Shown piece after piece: positions 14,569-21,150 of a stretch of 21,150 nt of DNA. The first letter of the stretch is position 1. Each line of letters begins with the position of its first letter. This stretch comes from an uncultured Collinsella sp. (GTDB lineage Bacteria; Actinomycetota; Coriobacteriia; Coriobacteriales; Coriobacteriaceae), in assembly GCA_900541135.1 (NCBI GenBank), contig UQIG01000035.1:1-21150 (forward strand). Reading direction: 5' to 3'. The notes beneath the pieces are model-generated. The model was not told where the DNA came from. It did no database searches and saw only the letters and a program-made list of their open reading frames with translations. The translations under genes were made by a program, and so were the position numbers.

Positions 14569-15513
14569 ATGCCCGCGCTCATTACGCATCATCTGTTTGG
14601 CGAGGAAAGCATCGACCGTCTTCCGCAGGGCGTTATCACGTCCGACGAGGAACGCATCGCCTTTATCCTGGGAAACCAAGGTCCCGACCCGTTCTTCTTC
14701 CACATGCTCACGCCGCGCATTTCCGACTGCATGTCGCTTGCTCAGGTCATGCACCGCTCGCGCATGTCGCGCCAGTTCTCGTGCCTGCGCGACGGCGTGT
14801 CGCACCTGCAGCCGCGCGATGCCAATCTGGGTCGCGCCTTTGCGCTGGGCCTGCTGTCGCACTATGTGCTCGATCGCAATGCCCACCCCTTTGTCTACGA
14901 GCAGCAGTTTGGCATTGTCGAGTCCGATCCCGAGCTCGAGGCTTCGGGCAGTCAAGTTCATGCCGTGCTCGAAAGCGACTTGGACGTGCTGATGCTGCAG
15001 CTCAAGCGCGATGGGGCTACGGTCGAGGATTATCCGCCGGCGGGCGAGATCGTCACCACCGACCGCATCAATCGCGTTGCCGGCGTGCTGATGAGCTACG
15101 TCGCCGGGCGCGTGTACGGTATCGACATCCCGGCGGGGGAGTACGCCGGCGCCGTAGCCGACATGCAGCTGCTCTACCGCACTATCGAGCCGGCCGGTTC
15201 GGCCAAGACGCGCGCGATTGCCCTGCTCGAGGGCTTGGTGCACGATTATTCGCTACTCGACGGCCTTGCGCACCGCGTGACGACCGAGTTGCCCGAGCGT
15301 ACCGGCAACCTGGGCCACTTGGCATGGAAGAGCCCCTTTACCGATGAAGTCTCGACCGAGAGCTTCCCCGAGGTCTTTGACCGCGCACTGCTCGATTACG
15401 AGCTCACCGTCGCCCGCTTTATCGAGACCGGCGATATGGAAGCCGTGACCAACCACGTCAATTACAGCGGTCGCGTGCTCGGCGCCGACGAAGAGTTCGA
15501 CCGCGAGGAGTAG
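14569..15513 (+). CDS. zinc-dependent phospholipase C-like protein
   Basis: The 314-residue protein fits the zinc-dependent phospholipase C/S1-P1 nuclease-like family. It starts MPALITHHLFGEE and shows the metal-ligand pattern of that family: His7/His8, GNQGPDPFFF with Asp40, His62 in VMHRS, GLLSHYVLDRNAHPF with His98, Asp102 and His106, and HAVLESDLD with His131 and Glu135. No signal peptide or membrane helix is seen, so unlike secreted toxins such as Clostridium alpha-toxin it should be cytoplasmic. It may act on membrane lipids from inside, or on another phosphoester or not be a lipase at all. AAAGGA precedes the ATG. Substrate is uncertain; family membership is fairly secure. Confidence 0.85.
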   Translation: MPALITHHLFGEESIDRLPQGVITSDEERIAFILGNQGPDPFFFHMLTPRISDCMSLAQVMHRSRMSRQFSCLRDGVSHLQPRDANLGRAFALGLLSHYVLDRNAHPFVYEQQFGIVESDPELEASGSQVHAVLESDLDVLMLQLKRDGATVEDYPPAGEIVTTDRINRVAGVLMSYVAGRVYGIDIPAGEYAGAVADMQLLYRTIEPAGSAKTRAIALLEGLVHDYSLLDGLAHRVTTELPERTGNLGHLAWKSPFTDEVSTESFPEVFDRALLDYELTVARFIETGDMEAVTNHVNYSGRVLGADEEFDREE

Positions 15514-15567
15514 GGCTCGTGCGTGCCCCTTTGCCGAATCCTTACCGGCGCCTCTGGACAATTGGGG

Positions 15568-15573
15568 TACGAT
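15568..15573 (+). promoter_or_regulatory. -10-like element before the UMF1 transporter
   Basis: TACGAT in the context TGGGGTACGATGAA lies 41 bases before the transporter start and resembles the elements at 14531 and 16967. No -35 at the proper distance is visible. There is also no terminator after the phospholipase C-like gene, so the transporter may be partly co-transcribed with it. Confidence 0.3.
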
Positions 15574-15614
15574 GAACTAACTGCATATCGGGCGAATACG
15601 AAGGGGCCCTGTCC

Positions 15615-16874
15615 ATGAAATACACCAAGCTCGAGCGTAACTGGGTTATGTACGATGTGGGCAACTCGGCCCTCGTGCTGCTCAATACCTCGGTGGTGCC
15701 CATCTACTTTAACGCCATCAATACCGGTGCTTCCTCGGCAGACCTGGTGGTCGCCTGGGGCAACGCGCAGACGATTGCCTCGCTGGTCATTGCCATGCTC
15801 ATGCCCATTCTGGGCGCGCTTGCCGATTACGCCGGCAACAAGATTAAGTTCTTCTTGGGCTTCTTCCTCACGGGCCTGGTTCTTTGCCTGGCGCAGGCTA
15901 TCCCCATGTCCGCCATGGCATTTTTGACCGTGTACGTGCTGTGCACCATCGGCCTTAACTCTTCTATGACGTTCTACGACGCCATGCTGCCCGACATTAC
16001 CACCGACGAGCGCATGGACGCCGTGTCCAGCTCGGGCTATGCCTGGGGCTACATCGGTTCTACCGTGCCGTTCATCATCTGCCTGGCGCTTATCATGGGT
16101 GGCCCCGCTCTTGGCGTCCCCACCATGCTGGCAACGCGTCTGTCGTTTGTCATCACTGGCGCCTGGTGGCTTATCTTTACCCTGCCGCTCATTCGCACCT
16201 ATAAGCAAAAATACGGTCGCGAGCGTGGTCCCCAGGACACCGTCGGCCACATCGTGGGCGGCGTGTTCTCCGAGGTCGGACACACCATGCGCGAGATCGC
16301 CCACAACAAGACCGTGCTGGTCTACATGATCGCGTTCTTCTTCTACATCGACGGTGTGCACACGGTCATTTCCATGGCAACCAGCTACGGATCGGCTCTG
16401 GGCATCGACTCGACCCAACTGGTGCTGGCTCTGCTCGTTACGCAGTTTGTGGCCTTCCCGTCCGCCATCATCTACGGCAAGCTCGCCGGTCGCGTGGGCA
16501 CACTCAACATGATCTTGGTGGCCGTCGCCGCCTATATGGGCATCGTGCTCTTTGCCGCGTTTTTCTTAAAGACCGCCTTTGAGTTCTGGGTGCTCGCCAT
16601 TTTGGTCGGCTTGTTCCAGGGTGGCGTGCAGGCGCTCAGCCGCAGCTATTTTGGCCGCATCATCCCCAAGGAAAAGTCCAACGAGTACTACGGCTTCTTT
16701 GACATCTTCGGTCGCTATGCAAGCGTCATGGGCACCTTCCTGGTGTCGGTCGTCACCTCGCTGACCGGCAACCCGTCGCTGGGCGTCCTTTCCATTGGCG
16801 TGCTGCTGATCGTTGGCTTTATGCTGCTGGTCCGCCTGTCCCGCATGACTCGGGCGGCAGAGCATGCCGCATAG
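15615..16874 (+). CDS. MFS transporter, UMF1/Atg22-like
   Basis: The 419-residue membrane protein has about 12 hydrophobic segments. The N-terminus LERNWVMYDVGNSALVLLNT matches the hallmark start of the UMF1 (unknown major facilitator 1) family, which also contains the yeast vacuolar amino-acid effluxer Atg22. MPILGALADYAGNKIKF is the MFS motif-A-like loop between helices 2 and 3; QALSRSYFGRIIPKEKSNEY is the typical second-half loop of this family. Substrate is unknown; export of amino acids or metabolites is plausible. GAAGGGG lies before the ATG. It stands 101 bases after the phospholipase C-like gene and 171 bases before the glycosyltransferase, on the same strand. Confidence 0.9.
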   Translation: MKYTKLERNWVMYDVGNSALVLLNTSVVPIYFNAINTGASSADLVVAWGNAQTIASLVIAMLMPILGALADYAGNKIKFFLGFFLTGLVLCLAQAIPMSAMAFLTVYVLCTIGLNSSMTFYDAMLPDITTDERMDAVSSSGYAWGYIGSTVPFIICLALIMGGPALGVPTMLATRLSFVITGAWWLIFTLPLIRTYKQKYGRERGPQDTVGHIVGGVFSEVGHTMREIAHNKTVLVYMIAFFFYIDGVHTVISMATSYGSALGIDSTQLVLALLVTQFVAFPSAIIYGKLAGRVGTLNMILVAVAAYMGIVLFAAFFLKTAFEFWVLAILVGLFQGGVQALSRSYFGRIIPKEKSNEYYGFFDIFGRYASVMGTFLVSVVTSLTGNPSLGVLSIGVLLIVGFMLLVRLSRMTRAAEHAA

Positions 16875-16921
16875 GAGCGAGCGGCTATTGTGCCTGTCCA
16901 CGGTACTCTTTTGGGGTTATC

Positions 16922-16972
16922 CGCAATAAACATTGCGACTTGCGAGCAATGATTTGCCCAAGTGGGTATGAT
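16922..16972 (+). promoter_or_regulatory. operator-like repeats and -10 element before the glycosyltransferase/kinase 2 operon
   Basis: CGCAAT (16922-16927) and ATTGCG (16932-16937) form one inverted repeat; CATTGC (16931-16936) and GCAATG (16946-16951) form a second that overlaps it. TTGCGA occurs twice in tandem at seven-base spacing (16933-16938, 16940-16945). TATGAT (16967-16972) is a five-of-six -10 match within GTGGGTATGATGG. Direct repeats just upstream of a -10 are where LytTR regulators often bind, though these do not match a consensus I can state with confidence. Confidence 0.45.
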
Positions 16973-16988
16973 GGAATCAGCTAGGTCG

Positions 16989-17024
16989 CGGGGCGTCGCC
17001 TGTGTTTGGCGGCGTCCCGTTTTT
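16989..17024 (+). terminator. terminator-like hairpin in the leader of the glycosyltransferase gene
   Basis: CGGGGCGTCGCC (16989-17000) pairs with GGCGGCGTCCCG (17008-17019) with two G-T pairs around a seven-base loop, followed by TTTTT (17020-17024). It has the shape of a factor-independent terminator and ends only 21 bases before the next start codon. It could end the upstream transporter transcript. Because a -10-like element lies 16 bases before it, it could also be an attenuator for the operon that follows. Confidence 0.72.
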
Positions 17025-17045
17025 GTGTTGCAGGGAGGGTAAGGC

Positions 17046-18233
17046 ATGAACGCCACAGTCGTGATTCCAACGTATTGGGCGGGCGATGACGCTTGCGCAA
17101 ACGCCCCTGGCACCTATGACCATTCGACGCGACTCAACGCCGACAATCCCGAACTCGACCGCTGCCTGGCCTCGCTTGAGCAGGTACGTGACATCCCGCG
17201 CATCATCCTTTTGGTGGTCTGTCCCGTTTCTGCCACAGCCGATGTGTCGCTGCGCGTGCGCGAGATTGTCGACGCGCATCCCACGCTCAAGGTCACCGTT
17301 GTCACCAACACCCAGGCCTCGCGCATTGCAGACCGGGTTGCTCAGATCGCGCCCAAGGGTTCGGGCGAGTGCGTGAGCCTGCGAGGCTACGGTGCCATCC
17401 GCAACATGGGGCTAGCCTGTGCCGCTGTGCTGGGGCATGACGCGGTTATCTTTTTGGATGACGATGAGACTGTCATCGACGCCGACTTTATGAAGCGCGC
17501 GACCTATGCGTTGGGGCAGCAGACGCGTCAGGGCTTGCCGATCTTGGTCAAGAGCGGCTATTTCTACGATCGCGACGGCTCGCCGCTGGCTCCCACGGAC
17601 AAGGCGGGCATCTGCCATCGTTGGTGGACCAAGCGCATCGAGTTCAACCGTTGGATGAAAAAGGCGCTCTCGGGCACCCGCATCTCGCGCTCCAACTACG
17701 TGTGCGGCGGCCTGATGGCCCTGCACGCCCGCGCCTTTACGCGTGTGGCCTTTGACCCGTTTATCACCCGCGGCGAGGACTTGGATTACCTCTTTAACAT
17801 GCGCATGTTTGGCTACGACGTGTGGTTCGATAACGAGTGGACCGTGCGCCATCTGCCTCCGGAGTCCGAAAAGCGCTCACCGCGCTTTATGCAGGATGTA
17901 TACCGTTGGTACTACGAACGGGCCAAGTTGACATTCGCCGCGCATCAAAAGGAGCTCATTCCCGTTACGGCGGCATCGCTCATGCCCTACCCGGGCCCGT
18001 GGATTTCGCGCGAGCTCGACGACCGCGTGCGCAAGACCGCTATGGTCCGCAGCGTGTTTACCCGCGAGCATGAGGGCTACCTGCGCATCTGGCGCCATGG
18101 TATCGGCGAGGCAAAGGCCTATGCGCGCCAAAACGCTGCAAGCTATCTGCGTTTCCAGAGCTTTTGGCCCAAGATCATGGACGGGCTTTGGCGTGACGCA
18201 CAACTGATCAGTATCCTGGAGGGGGCCGAATGA
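17046..18233 (+). CDS. glycosyltransferase, family 2-like (GT-A)
   Basis: The 395-residue protein opens with TVVIPTYW, the usual first strand of GT-A transferases, and has the nucleotide-sugar/metal motif VIFLDDDETVID (Asp138-140). Acceptor-side motifs are CGGLMALHARAF (220-231) and ITRGEDLDYLFNMRMFG (240-256, Glu244-Asp245), with His269 in VRHLPP. No membrane segment is seen, so it should work in the cytoplasm or at the inner membrane face. A long insertion after the first strand (11-50) is unusual. GGGAGGG lies before the ATG. Its stop codon overlaps the start of kinase 2 (ATGA at 18230-18233), so the two are translated together, an odd pairing. Sugar donor and acceptor are unknown. Confidence 0.85.
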   Translation: MNATVVIPTYWAGDDACANAPGTYDHSTRLNADNPELDRCLASLEQVRDIPRIILLVVCPVSATADVSLRVREIVDAHPTLKVTVVTNTQASRIADRVAQIAPKGSGECVSLRGYGAIRNMGLACAAVLGHDAVIFLDDDETVIDADFMKRATYALGQQTRQGLPILVKSGYFYDRDGSPLAPTDKAGICHRWWTKRIEFNRWMKKALSGTRISRSNYVCGGLMALHARAFTRVAFDPFITRGEDLDYLFNMRMFGYDVWFDNEWTVRHLPPESEKRSPRFMQDVYRWYYERAKLTFAAHQKELIPVTAASLMPYPGPWISRELDDRVRKTAMVRSVFTREHEGYLRIWRHGIGEAKAYARQNAASYLRFQSFWPKIMDGLWRDAQLISILEGAE

Positions 18234-19573
18234 TCGACCGCCGCGCCCAGCGCGATAGTTCAATATCAATCTTTCGCATCATTGCCGTTGGCTGCGCCAT
18301 TTGCGTGCTGGTGTACTTTATTTTTGCCTTGGTGACCGGTATCGAGCCGATCGCCACGGTGATTGCCTGCGCGCTGCTGTGCATCTTTCTGTGCATCTTT
18401 ATTTTTTTGACGCTCAATCCCGATTCGGTGCGCTCCCAGTACACCGAGGAGACGCTCTCGGTGGCCTCGGCCATGCTCGAGGACATTAAGGGCGGTCTGA
18501 CGCAGGAGTCGGCGCGTTTGGTGTGCCGGCGCATTTTGCCCGAGACGCGCGCCATGACGGTGGCCATCACCGACGAGGGCAACGTGCTTGCCTGCGCGGG
18601 CGAGTTTGAGGAAAAACTGCTGCCCGATACTCCCATCCACACGCTTGCCACACGCTACGTTATCGAACATGGCATCGTGCAGTCGTTCAACCGTATGGTG
18701 GATGTTGTGGGCTCGGACGGCTCACACAACCAAGTCCCCGCCGGCATTATCGCCCCCATCAAGGTGGGCGATCGTACCGTCGGCACGCTCAAGTTCTACT
18801 ACAAGACCCCGCGCGCCGTCGACCGTACCCAGTATGCGCTTGCCTCGGGCTTTGCCGAGATCTTGTCCACGCAGCTCGCCATCCACGAGCTCGAGGTGCA
18901 AAAGGAACTCACGGCGCGCGCCGAGGTGCGTGCGCTGCAGGCGCAGATTAACCCGCACTTCCTGTTCAACACGCTGAACACCATTGCATCGTTTACGCGC
19001 ACCGACCCGCTGCGGGCCCGCGAACTGCTTCGTGAGTTCTCATCGTTCTATCGTGCCACGCTCGACAACTCGGGATCGCTTATTCCGGTCTCGCGCGAGG
19101 TTGCACAGACCAAGCGCTACCTTACCTTTGAGAAGGCCCGCTTTGGCGAGGACCGCGTGCTTGCGACGTTCGATGTGTCCGAGGACGTGGAAGATACGCT
19201 GGTGCCGTCGTTCGTGATCCAGCCGATTGTCGAGAACGCCGTACGTCATGGTATGGGCGATGACGACGCCCTGAGGATCGACGTGACCGTTCACCAAGAC
19301 GGCGAGGATGCAATCTTGATTGCCGTGGCCGATAATGGCGTGGGCATGGATGAGGGTACCGCCGCCAGACTGTTTGACGAGCGCTCTGCCCGTCCCGACG
19401 CCAGCTCTCCCCAGGGTGGCGGCGCCGGTGTGGCCATGCACAATATTTCGGAGCGCATCCATCGCTTTTATGGGCCGCACTCCTATACGCGTGTCGAATC
19501 GGCGCCGGGCAAGGGCACCAAAGTGCTCCTTCATCTTGATTTGTCAGAGAGCATCTTTGACATTCAAGAGTAA
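18230..19573 (+). CDS. LytS-type sensor histidine kinase 2 (2 TM, GAF, His-kinase)
   Basis: The 447-residue protein has two membrane helices (about 15-36 and 40-61), a GAF-like domain (about 75-205, with MTVAITDEGNVLACAG) and a LytS-type kinase core. NPHFLFNT holds phospho-His243; IVENAVRHG is the N box (Asn336), VADNGVGMD the G1 box (Asp368), and SPQGGGAGVAMHN the G2-like loop. It shares architecture and long sequence blocks with kinase 1; over the 52 residues from LTAR to the end of the H-box helix I count 33 identities. The ATG overlaps the glycosyltransferase stop by four bases, so expression depends on that gene. The response regulator follows 72 bases later. The short membrane hairpin suggests that the signal is read by GAF inside the cell or by the membrane itself. 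Confidence 0.94.
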   Translation: MIDRRAQRDSSISIFRIIAVGCAICVLVYFIFALVTGIEPIATVIACALLCIFLCIFIFLTLNPDSVRSQYTEETLSVASAMLEDIKGGLTQESARLVCRRILPETRAMTVAITDEGNVLACAGEFEEKLLPDTPIHTLATRYVIEHGIVQSFNRMVDVVGSDGSHNQVPAGIIAPIKVGDRTVGTLKFYYKTPRAVDRTQYALASGFAEILSTQLAIHELEVQKELTARAEVRALQAQINPHFLFNTLNTIASFTRTDPLRARELLREFSSFYRATLDNSGSLIPVSREVAQTKRYLTFEKARFGEDRVLATFDVSEDVEDTLVPSFVIQPIVENAVRHGMGDDDALRIDVTVHQDGEDAILIAVADNGVGMDEGTAARLFDERSARPDASSPQGGGAGVAMHNISERIHRFYGPHSYTRVESAPGKGTKVLLHLDLSESIFDIQE

Positions 19574-19582
19574 AATAAAAGG

Positions 19583-19620
19583 CTACGGGCTCAACGTCAT
19601 GCGACGGATGCCCGGCGTAG
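19583..19620 (+). promoter_or_regulatory. branched hairpin between kinase 2 and regulator 2
   Basis: CTAC (19583-19586) and GGGC (19587-19590) pair with GTAG (19617-19620) and GCCC (19610-19613), leaving a three-base bulge; CGTC (19595-19598) and GACG (19603-19606) add an inner stem. There is no T-run. It may adjust the ratio of regulator to kinase; it may also have no function. Confidence 0.3.
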
Positions 19621-19645
19621 TTAGTTGACGAAAGGTTTTATCCCT

Positions 19646-20362
19646 ATGCTGCGTGCGATGATTGTGGATGATGAGGCGCCGGCTCGCTCGGAGCTTCGCT
19701 TCCTGCTCGAGCAAACGGGCAAGATCGGCACGATCACGGAGGCGTCGAGCGTCCGCTCCGCCATCGAGATGCTTATGGAAAGTCGCGTGGATGTCGTGTT
19801 TCTCGATATCTCGATGCCCGGTGCCTCGGGCCTGCAACTTGCCGAGGCGCTGCATAAGCTCAAAAATCCGCCGGCGATCGTGTTTGTGACTGCGTATAGT
19901 GACCATGCGGTCGAGGCATTCGACGTGGATGCCGTCGATTATCTGATGAAGCCGGTCGAGGAAGCTCGCTTGGATCGCGCGATCGAGAAGGTCATGCAAC
20001 GCACCAAGCCGGTTACGGACAGCAAGGTGACCATCGAGCGTATCCCGGTGGAAAAGGGCGGCCGCAAGGTGCTCATTCCCGTGGACGACATTCGCTTTAT
20101 CATGGCCAAGGACGATTACTCCTGCATCTATACCGTCGATGATCGCTTTTTGTCGACGACCTCGCTGGCGCAGTTTGAGGCCAAACTCTGCGACTTTGGC
20201 TTCTTCCGTGTTCACCGCCGCTATATCGTCAACTTGGCGTGCGTCACGGATGTGGAGACGGTGCCCTCGGGCGCCATCCAGCTGGGCATTACGGGCGTCG
20301 ACGAACGCGTGCCGGTTTCGCGCCGCCGCGTCGTGCCGCTCAAGAAGGCTCTGAGTCTCTAG
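19646..20362 (+). CDS. LytTR-family response regulator 2
   Basis: The 238-residue regulator has a receiver domain with Asp8-Asp9, phospho-acceptor Asp54 in VVFLDISMPG, FVTAYSDHA and the conserved lysine in LMKPVEEARL. The LytTR DNA-binding domain follows, with KVLIPVDDIRFIMAKDDYS, GFFRVHRRYIVNLA and RVPVSRRRVV. The ATG at 19646 is preferred to an in-frame TTG at 19625 because AAAGG (19631-19635) is well placed and because the receiver domain begins directly. It pairs with kinase 2 by position and is paralogous to regulator 1. A terminator follows seven bases after the stop. Confidence 0.94.
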   Translation: MLRAMIVDDEAPARSELRFLLEQTGKIGTITEASSVRSAIEMLMESRVDVVFLDISMPGASGLQLAEALHKLKNPPAIVFVTAYSDHAVEAFDVDAVDYLMKPVEEARLDRAIEKVMQRTKPVTDSKVTIERIPVEKGGRKVLIPVDDIRFIMAKDDYSCIYTVDDRFLSTTSLAQFEAKLCDFGFFRVHRRYIVNLACVTDVETVPSGAIQLGITGVDERVPVSRRRVVPLKKALSL

Positions 20363-20369
20363 CACACTG

Positions 20370-20418
20370 GCCCCGCAGCCCTGTAGACCCATCGTCTGCG
20401 GAGCCGTGGGGCTTTTTT
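20370..20418 (+). terminator. rho-independent terminator of the kinase 2 operon
   Basis: GCCCC (20370-20374) pairs with GGGGC (20408-20412), with an inner GCAG/CTGC stem (20375-20378 with 20396-20399), followed by TTTTTT (20413-20418). The stem is less regular than in the other terminators of this window, but the T-run is the longest. Confidence 0.75.
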
Positions 20419-20456
20419 GTATGTATCTGCCGAATCGTTTTTTGCGGAAGGATCCC

Positions 20457-20924
20457 ATGAACAGCGCAAGCGCCAAGCGCATCGACATCATCTCGGACAC
20501 CCACGGCTATTTATCGCCTGCGCTCTTGGATGAGCTTGAGGGCGCAGATCTGATTATCCACGCCGGCGACCTCACGTCAGAGATGGACTACGAGCACCTA
20601 TGCACCATCGCCCCCGTGCGGGCCGTACTGGGCAACAACGATTACTACCGCGACTACGGCCCCGATGTAGACCGTCTTGCGCTTTTTACCTACGAAGGCC
20701 TCAAATTCGCCGTAGCCCACTACCGCGAAGACCTTCCGGTGGGATCCGTAGACGTAGCCATCAACGGCCACACCCACGTAACCAAAGAAGCCCAAGTGGG
20801 CCGTTGCTTAGTCCTCAACCCGGGCAGCGCCAGCTACCCCAGAGGCACCCGAGGCCCCACCATGGCCAGAATGCTAGTAAAAGACGGCAAGATCATAAGC
20901 ACCAAATTTATTGATCTAGAGTAA
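20457..20924 (+). CDS. YfcE/MJ0936-family metallophosphodiesterase
   Basis: The 155-residue protein has the full calcineurin-like metal-site pattern: SDTHG (Asp14, His16), HAGD (Asp38), GNND (Asn61), His88 in AHYR, and GHTH (His105, His107), followed by the family signature NPGS. Members of this family split phosphodiesters on small model substrates and need manganese or a similar metal; the natural substrate is usually unknown. It is a cytoplasmic single-domain protein of normal length. The ATG at 20457 is chosen because GGAAGGA lies at 20446-20452, while the in-frame ATG at 20406 lies in the upstream terminator. The second half uses GAA, GTA, CTA and AGA codons more than its neighbours do, a mild oddity. 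Confidence 0.92.
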   Translation: MNSASAKRIDIISDTHGYLSPALLDELEGADLIIHAGDLTSEMDYEHLCTIAPVRAVLGNNDYYRDYGPDVDRLALFTYEGLKFAVAHYREDLPVGSVDVAINGHTHVTKEAQVGRCLVLNPGSASYPRGTRGPTMARMLVKDGKIISTKFIDLE

Positions 20925-20934
20925 CCACAACAAA

Positions 20935-20964
20935 AACGGGGGATGCAAATGCGTCCCCCGTTTC
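20935..20964 (+). terminator. terminator after the phosphodiesterase gene
   Basis: AAACGGGGGA (20935-20944) and TCCCCCGTTT (20955-20964) form a perfect 10-bp stem around a ten-base loop. T-rich and A-rich flanks allow it to work in both directions, so a minus-strand gene beyond the window could use it too. Confidence 0.82.
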
Positions 20965-21100
20965 CATTTGAGCCAAAGGCAGAGCTTCAACAAAAACAAT
21001 CAGACCAACCCCGCCGAGGAGCACGCGGGCTAGCCGCGCAGCGGCGCACGCCCGCAAAACTGGTTGAATAATGTGACGGCAGGGAGGGCTTCCGGGGCTG
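20965..21100. other. unassigned sequence up to the contig end
   Basis: No gene is recognised. An open frame on the minus strand crosses this stretch but begins inside adapter sequence and has no recognisable domain. A GC-rich segment (21014-21055) has some self-complementarity. As the next 50 bases are adapter, even this stretch may rest on few reads. Confidence 0.4.
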
Positions 21101-21150
21101 CTGTCTCTTATACACATCTCCGAGCCCACGAGACTAAGGCGAATCTCGTA
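21101..21150 (+). other. Illumina Nextera adapter contamination
   Basis: 21101-21119 is the 19-base Tn5 mosaic end, CTGTCTCTTATACACATCT. 21120-21134 is the read-2 adapter part CCGAGCCCACGAGAC. 21135-21142 is TAAGGCGA, the index known as N701, and 21143-21150 (ATCTCGTA) begins the P7 flow-cell sequence. This is library-preparation sequence left by untrimmed reads at the contig end, not DNA of the organism. On the minus strand it encodes MGSEMCIRD, a known artefact peptide in translated databases. Confidence 0.99.

Noticed and set aside
20908..21129. Minus-strand frame starting MGSEMCIRD at the contig end.
   Set aside because: Its start lies in Nextera adapter sequence; this peptide start is a known artefact.

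Overview
The window is a GC-rich bacterial chromosome fragment with tightly packed genes, strong GAG/CTG/ATC/GTC codon preference and short leaders. The gene set (carbamate kinase, lactose/cellobiose-type PTS with a GH1 phospho-beta-glucosidase, LytS/LytTR pairs, zinc-dependent phospholipase C-like protein, UMF1 transporter) and the style of the intergenic repeats suggest a Gram-positive gut anaerobe of the Coriobacteriia, most like Collinsella. This is an inference from gene content, not a database match. The last 50 bases (21101-21150) are not genomic: they are Illumina Nextera adapter with an i7 index, so the window ends at an assembly contig end.

Layout. 1-671: no recognisable gene; GC-rich with hairpins, then an AT-rich block that probably holds the promoter of arcC. 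672-1634: carbamate kinase, closed by a strong terminator and a Collinsella-type intergenic repeat. 2008-7500: a beta-glucoside/cellobiose utilisation locus, with a six-domain PRD activator (LicR/MtlR type) followed by PTS EIIA, EIIB, EIIC and a GH1 6-phospho-beta-glucosidase, closed by a terminator and a second copy of the repeat. 7947-8981 (minus): a membrane-anchored C39-like cysteine peptidase with a long basic disordered N-terminus. 9341-12201: an APC-superfamily amino-acid permease and a metal-dependent amidohydrolase, both with highly biased codons, probably an uptake-and-hydrolysis pair.

12319-20362 holds two paralogous two-component pairs (LytS-like GAF/His-kinase plus LytTR regulator). 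Between them lie a zinc-dependent phospholipase C-like protein, a UMF1-type MFS transporter and a family-2-like glycosyltransferase. The second kinase overlaps the glycosyltransferase by four bases. Both two-component units appear to start with a -10-like element and an ATTGC/GCAAT dyad followed at once by a terminator-like hairpin, a shared leader design worth testing. 20457-20924 is a YfcE-type metallophosphodiesterase with its own terminator.

Working together: the PTS locus imports and phosphorylates a beta-glucoside and its regulator senses PTS flux through its own EIIA/EIIB/PRD domains. ArcC would make ATP from carbamoyl phosphate. The permease/amidohydrolase pair probably feeds amino-acid or peptide-derivative catabolism. 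The twin LytS/LytTR systems may respond to envelope or nutrient state. I see no tRNA, rRNA, CRISPR array, insertion sequence or prophage gene.
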